Below, piece by piece: positions 60,163 to 64,000 of a stretch of 64,000 bases of DNA. Below the pieces are notes generated by a model. The model did not search any database and had not been told where the DNA came from. It was given only the letters and a program-made list of their open reading frames with translations. The translations under genes and the position numbers were made by a program. Origin of the DNA: Cryptomeria japonica (taxonomy: Eukaryota; Streptophyta; Pinopsida; Cupressales; Cupressaceae); contig NC_081415.1 of assembly GCF_030272615.1 (NCBI RefSeq), positions 103,160,796-103,224,795 of the forward strand. Reading direction: 5' to 3'. Position 1 is the first letter of the stretch, and each line of letters opens with the position of its first letter.

Positions 60163-62707
60163 TCAACTAGAAGGGGACATCACAGTCTGCCCCTCCTGAA
60201 ATTGCTTGTCCTCAAGCAATCTCAACTCCGAATGCTGTAAAATCTCCTCGCTCTCCCAAGTAGCATCCTCTACTGGCAAATCCTTCCATTTCACCAAGTA
60301 CTTTGTGATAGTACGTCTCCTGAAATTCCTCTCCTTGAACTCAATGATAGCCTCAAGTACATGTATCAACTTCCCCTCATCATCCAAGGGTGGTGAAACT
60401 GTAGAAGGAACAAGATGGTGTCCTAACGCCTTTTTGAGACGTGACACGTGAAACACATTGTGTACTCTGCTATCTGCCAGTAAATCCAACTCATAAGACA
60501 CCTCACCTACACGCCTGGTCACTCTGAAAGGACCATTATATCGTGGCTTGAGCTTCTCTGCTCCACTCTTCCTGAGAGTAGACTGCTGATATGGCTGCAA
60601 CATCAAATACACCATGTCTCCTACCTCAAATGACCTCTCTGTCCTCTTCTGATTAGCATATTGCTTTTGCTGATTCTATGCCTTGGCTATATTCTCCTTA
60701 AGAGCCTTTACAATGTCTTGGCTCTCCTGTAGCATGTCTCCCGTACTAGGCACCCTATTGTCACTCAGCAATAAGTCAATGAAACAAGGAGGCTCATACC
60801 CGTACAATGCTGTAAATGGTGTCATTTGAATGGACATGTGGTGACTGATATTGTAACAATACTCACAGAGGTAAATCCACTTCACCCACGCCTTCTACTG
60901 CCTTGAAATGTAGTTCCTGAGGTATCCCTCCACCCATTTGTTAACTATCTCAGTCTGACCATCAGTCTGAGGGTGGTAACTAGTGCTCGGTGTAAGCTTG
61001 GTCCCACAAAGTCTGAAAAGATCCTGCCAAAAATGGCTCATGAATCAAGTATCCTTGACAATGGTCCGAGGCAAGCCATGTAATTTGAATACCTCCCTAA
61101 AGAACAACTCTGCTACTTGTATAGCTGAATAAGTGGTGGTGATCGGATAGAAGTGTGCATACTTCGTCAAACGATCTACAACCACAAATATGCAATCACG
61201 TCCCTGTGCCCTCGGCAATCCTGTGATGAAATCCATAGATAAACATTCCCACTTCTTGTCAGGTATTGGAAGTGGCTGAAGTAAACCGACAGGGTATGTA
61301 TGCTCCTTTTTATTCTACTGACAAACAGGGCACTCTCTTACATATTGTAGAACATCCGCCTTGAGCCCTTTCCAAGTAAAGCGCTCACAAACCTGTCTGT
61401 AGGTTTTGAAAAACTTGGGATGTCCTGCCATCGGTTCATCATGAAAGAACCGCAGTACTCTACTCATCTCTGATCCTTGGATCAAGTACACTCTGCCCTT
61501 GTAAATGATCAAGTCATTTACAACAATATATCTGCTGTCCACTACTGATCCCTTTATCAAACTTGTGACCTAACTATCTTTGGCATACTCTGCCAATATA
61601 ATATGCTGCCAATCCTCTGCTATCTGGACCATAGAACTCAGGTGAGGATGTCGTGACAAGGCATCTGCAACAGCATTCTGTGTGCCTTTGATATAAGTAA
61701 TATCAAAGTTATAGGCCTGAAGTTTGCTGACCCACTTTTGTTGCCTGTCATTCAAGTCACGCTGCCCAAGGAAGTGCCTCAAACTATTGTGGTCAGTCTT
61801 GATGCAAAACTTGCTGCCCACTAGGTACTATCTAAACTTGGCCAATGCATGCATTATGGCCAACATTTCCTTATCATAAATGATGTAACTCCTTTCAGGT
61901 CCACGGAGTTTCCTGCTCTCATATGCAATAGGGTGCTTGTCCTGCATAAGCACCGCACCAATGCCCTCACCAGAGGCATCACACTGTAACTCAAATGACT
62001 TCGAAAATTCGGGTGTAGTAAGTACTGGACATGAAGTCATGAGCTCCTTGAACATATCAAAACACTCTTGGGCCTCAGGAGTCCACAAGAAGGCACCCTT
62101 CTTCATCAAATCTATCAAAGGTGCTGCATGGCGTGAATAACCGTTAACAAAACGGTGGTAAAGACCACATAGGCCCAAGAAACCACGCAACTGAGTAAGG
62201 TTCACAAGAGTAGGCCAATCTACAATAGCACGGATCTTCTCTGGATCCATCTGCACTCCCTTTGCATTGATAATATGGCCTAAGTACAATAACTCAGTCA
62301 TCCCAAGGTCACATTTGGATTCCTTGGCATACAAGGACTCCCTATCCAGAATGCTCAAAACTGTATCTAAGTGATTGAGATGCTCCTCCCAAGTGCGACT
62401 GTAAACCAGTATATCATCAAAGAACACCAATATTGATTTCCTCAACTGATGTCAGAAGACTTTATTCATTGTGGACTGGAAAATAGCAGGTGCATTGGCT
62501 ATCCCAAATGGCATAACCACAAACTCAAAATGTCCATAATGATAACGAAAAGCAGTCTTCTCAATATCCTGCTCATGGACACTAATCTGGTGATAGCCTG
62601 ATCTCAAATCAATCTTTGAGAAATAACAGGCGCCATGTAACTCATCTATAAGCTCATCAATATGCGGAATGGGATATCTATTTTTTATCGTCCTCTTATT
62701 AAGGACA
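60163..62707 (-). pseudogene. Ty3/gypsy chromovirus pol: RT, RNase H, integrase and chromodomain (5'-truncated, broken)
   Basis: A single minus-strand frame is entered at about 62700 within the RT. It shows '[16 protein letters not shown]' and '[12 protein letters not shown]', then '[12 protein letters not shown]', the catalytic 'VFFDDILVYS' (near 62420) and 'LGHIINAKGVQ'. RNase H spans about 61950-61600 ('CDASGEGIGAVLMQ', 'KTDHNSLRHFL'). The integrase zinc finger ends 'CPVCQ' (near 61320). The core has 'MDFITGLPRAQGRD' and 'YHPQTDGQTE'. The C-terminal chromodomain includes 'YLVKWKDLPVEDATWE'. Stops occur near 62453, 61829, 61571, 61316, 61046, 60896 and 60677, with no frameshift. Upstream gag, protease and the RT start are cut off at 62708 by another insertion. 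Confidence 0.93.
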
Positions 62708-64000
62708 TGTTGATGTGTTTTTCATGCACATGCGAACACAGAATAAAATACCAAGGTATCTTATCCTCTCTTGAACAAAGTTTCCCTGAATGCGGAAGAT
62801 TTCGCCGAAGGATCAATCGAGGCAACTCCAAGGTTCTTGTATGTAAGTTCTCTACTTGTGGATAAGCTCTTGTGGTATGATGTGATTTGTTGGAATCACT
62901 AGGGGACTTACGTTTGATGACCTGAGCGTTTGATTTGCTGTAATCACAATTCCTATCTACTAACTGGGAGATAAAGAAATATCAAAAGATGAAAGGCTTA
63001 GAAAGTCTAATCTAGAATGTAAGAAGATGGATGAATGACTAGGTGGAGTCCTACTGGACTGGGTCTCACCATCAGATTGAACAACCCGATACCAACTCAG
63101 TGCGATCTTAAGGGATGCTTCAAATAGATTCAAATCATACTCCATCAAACACTGATCACCATTCAAGATAATGCATGAACAATAGATGTGTAATGACTTG
63201 AAATTAAGTTCATTCTATGCTAGTTGACCACGCAAGGCGCACTCACAGTCAGCAAGAGGCTAGTGGTTTGGACTAGGCGGATTCCACACAAGTGCATTCA
63301 ACAATTTTCTCCATTTAATCTAATTATTTACCATCTAATACGAAAATTCAACAAGAGACCATGCATATTGCAAAGAAACGACACATTTCACCTTGATTTC
63401 AATGAAAATGGGGTTTATTTACAATCAAGGGCAACAATTTCTTGCCTTGTCCTCCTAATCTATTCTAATTGCTATTCTATTTGCTGTCTATTCACTAAAT
63501 CTCTTTTGCTAACTCCTAACTATTAATCCCCTATTAACCTTTACAAATGAAGAGCCAGAGCTTTATATAGAGCGCTCTTTACAATTCAATGGCTCTGATT
63601 GATTTACAATCAATGGCTAGGATTACAAGATGGAAACCCTAATAAGGGTTTGTTACAACAAACTCCTTTAGCCAATGAGAAAATTACATTCACTGAGTGT
63701 GGACCAATAGGAAGCAGGGGTAGGTACATCGAAGTCTGTGCCGTCACCGATGAGTCAGGTACATTGAATCTGGACATGCTGAGGTGGAGCTATCCGACTG
63801 GAGGAAACAGTGATTGGGATGCCACCTTGTCTGCCGTTTGTGCCTTGGTTGATCTCTTTTCAGTCTCAATTTGATGATGTGATGAATGATGTACCTCTTT
63901 GACTCCCAAGTGCTTGATGAGGCCTCCTTACTGTCAAGTTTTCTTTCTTTGTCATCATGTGGTTCTTTTGTGTGGTGGAATGGAGTCTTTGAGTATAGCT
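62708..64000. mobile_element. LTR-like insertion interrupting the chromovirus RT, running off the window
   Basis: The chromovirus RT frame stops abruptly at 62707, and the new sequence starts TGTTGATGTG, a normal LTR start. It contains 'ctttatatagagc' near 63570, a possible TATA on either strand. No retroelement protein domain is readable, and a 100-codon frame at 63224-63526 is unconvincing. The second LTR and target duplication would lie beyond 64000, so the call rests on the sharp junction and the TG start. Confidence 0.55.

Larger units (their letters stand above)
57802..60184 (-). mobile_element. Possible 3' LTR of the chromovirus (left boundary uncertain)
   Basis: On the minus strand the pol frame is followed by 'aggaggggcagac', a polypurine tract, and then TGTGATGTCC at 60184 downward, a normal LTR start. 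Pol overlaps the LTR by about 20 bp, which is common. A TATA-like 'ctatttatag' lies near 59955. The far end could be at 57802, where the minus strand ends GGTCACAACA, giving 2.4 kb. That end is a guess, and several elements may be mixed here. Confidence 0.4.

Noticed and set aside
60163-62707. Endogenous pararetrovirus
   Set aside because: Integrase and a chromodomain are present and no movement or coat protein is seen, so it is a Ty3 chromovirus.

Overview
This window looks like nuclear DNA of a seed plant, most likely a gymnosperm. It is AT-rich and gene-poor, and almost everything recognisable is transposon-derived. The one host gene seen is the first exon of a plant arabinose-5-phosphate isomerase (SETH3/KdsD-like) at 52.84-53.56 kb. 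Its remaining exons are not visible in the next 10.4 kb, which is filled with retrotransposon debris. The species cannot be named from the sequence alone.

Layout. 0-2.1 kb: AT-rich, no gene. 2.1-8.3 kb: nearly full-length L1-type LINE on the minus strand (ORF1 with CCHC knuckle; ORF2 with endonuclease, reverse transcriptase, zf-RVT and RNase H; poly(A) tail). 9.2-10.7 kb: Copia-like LTR end with a 179-bp triplication and a 230-bp duplication. 11.3-11.8 kb: LINE RNase H scrap. 12.5-16.1 kb: TTCGCC-rich array followed by a decayed hAT transposase. 17.2-20.75 kb: decayed minus-strand coding locus with G-patch-like and coiled-coil segments. 21.3-22.3 kb: imperfect tandem repeats. 22.7-25.0 kb: two decayed minus-strand ORFs of unknown family. 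25.6-26.05 kb: second TTCGCC-rich array. 28.3-31.2 kb: duplicated blocks with telomere-like CCCTAA words.

31.75-44.76 kb is a Helitron Rep-helicase gene (plus strand, three introns). It is split by an 8.0-kb LTR element with a perfect 5-bp target duplication (AATAC). That inserted element runs on the minus strand and carries one intact 1060-codon ORF with a retropepsin and a degenerate G-patch, but no reverse transcriptase or integrase, so it should be non-autonomous. Downstream of the helicase, three uninterrupted plus-strand ORFs of unknown function (181, 124 and 233 aa) lie in AT-rich spacers; they are the best candidates for an undescribed Helitron cargo. 48-51.1 kb holds a 162-bp duplication, degenerate telomere-like repeats, a long AT microsatellite and a 68-bp-arm palindrome.

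After the isomerase exon come a Ty3/gypsy integrase remnant (54.7-55.5 kb), a 93-bp minisatellite made of short hairpins (56.9-57.8 kb), a decayed chromovirus pol gene with chromodomain (60.16-62.7 kb) and the start of another LTR-like insertion (62.708 kb to the window end). Across the LINE, Helitron, chromovirus and orphan ORFs, the in-frame stops I examined each lie one C-to-T change from CAG, CGA or CAA. This is the pattern expected from decay of heavily methylated, silenced DNA.
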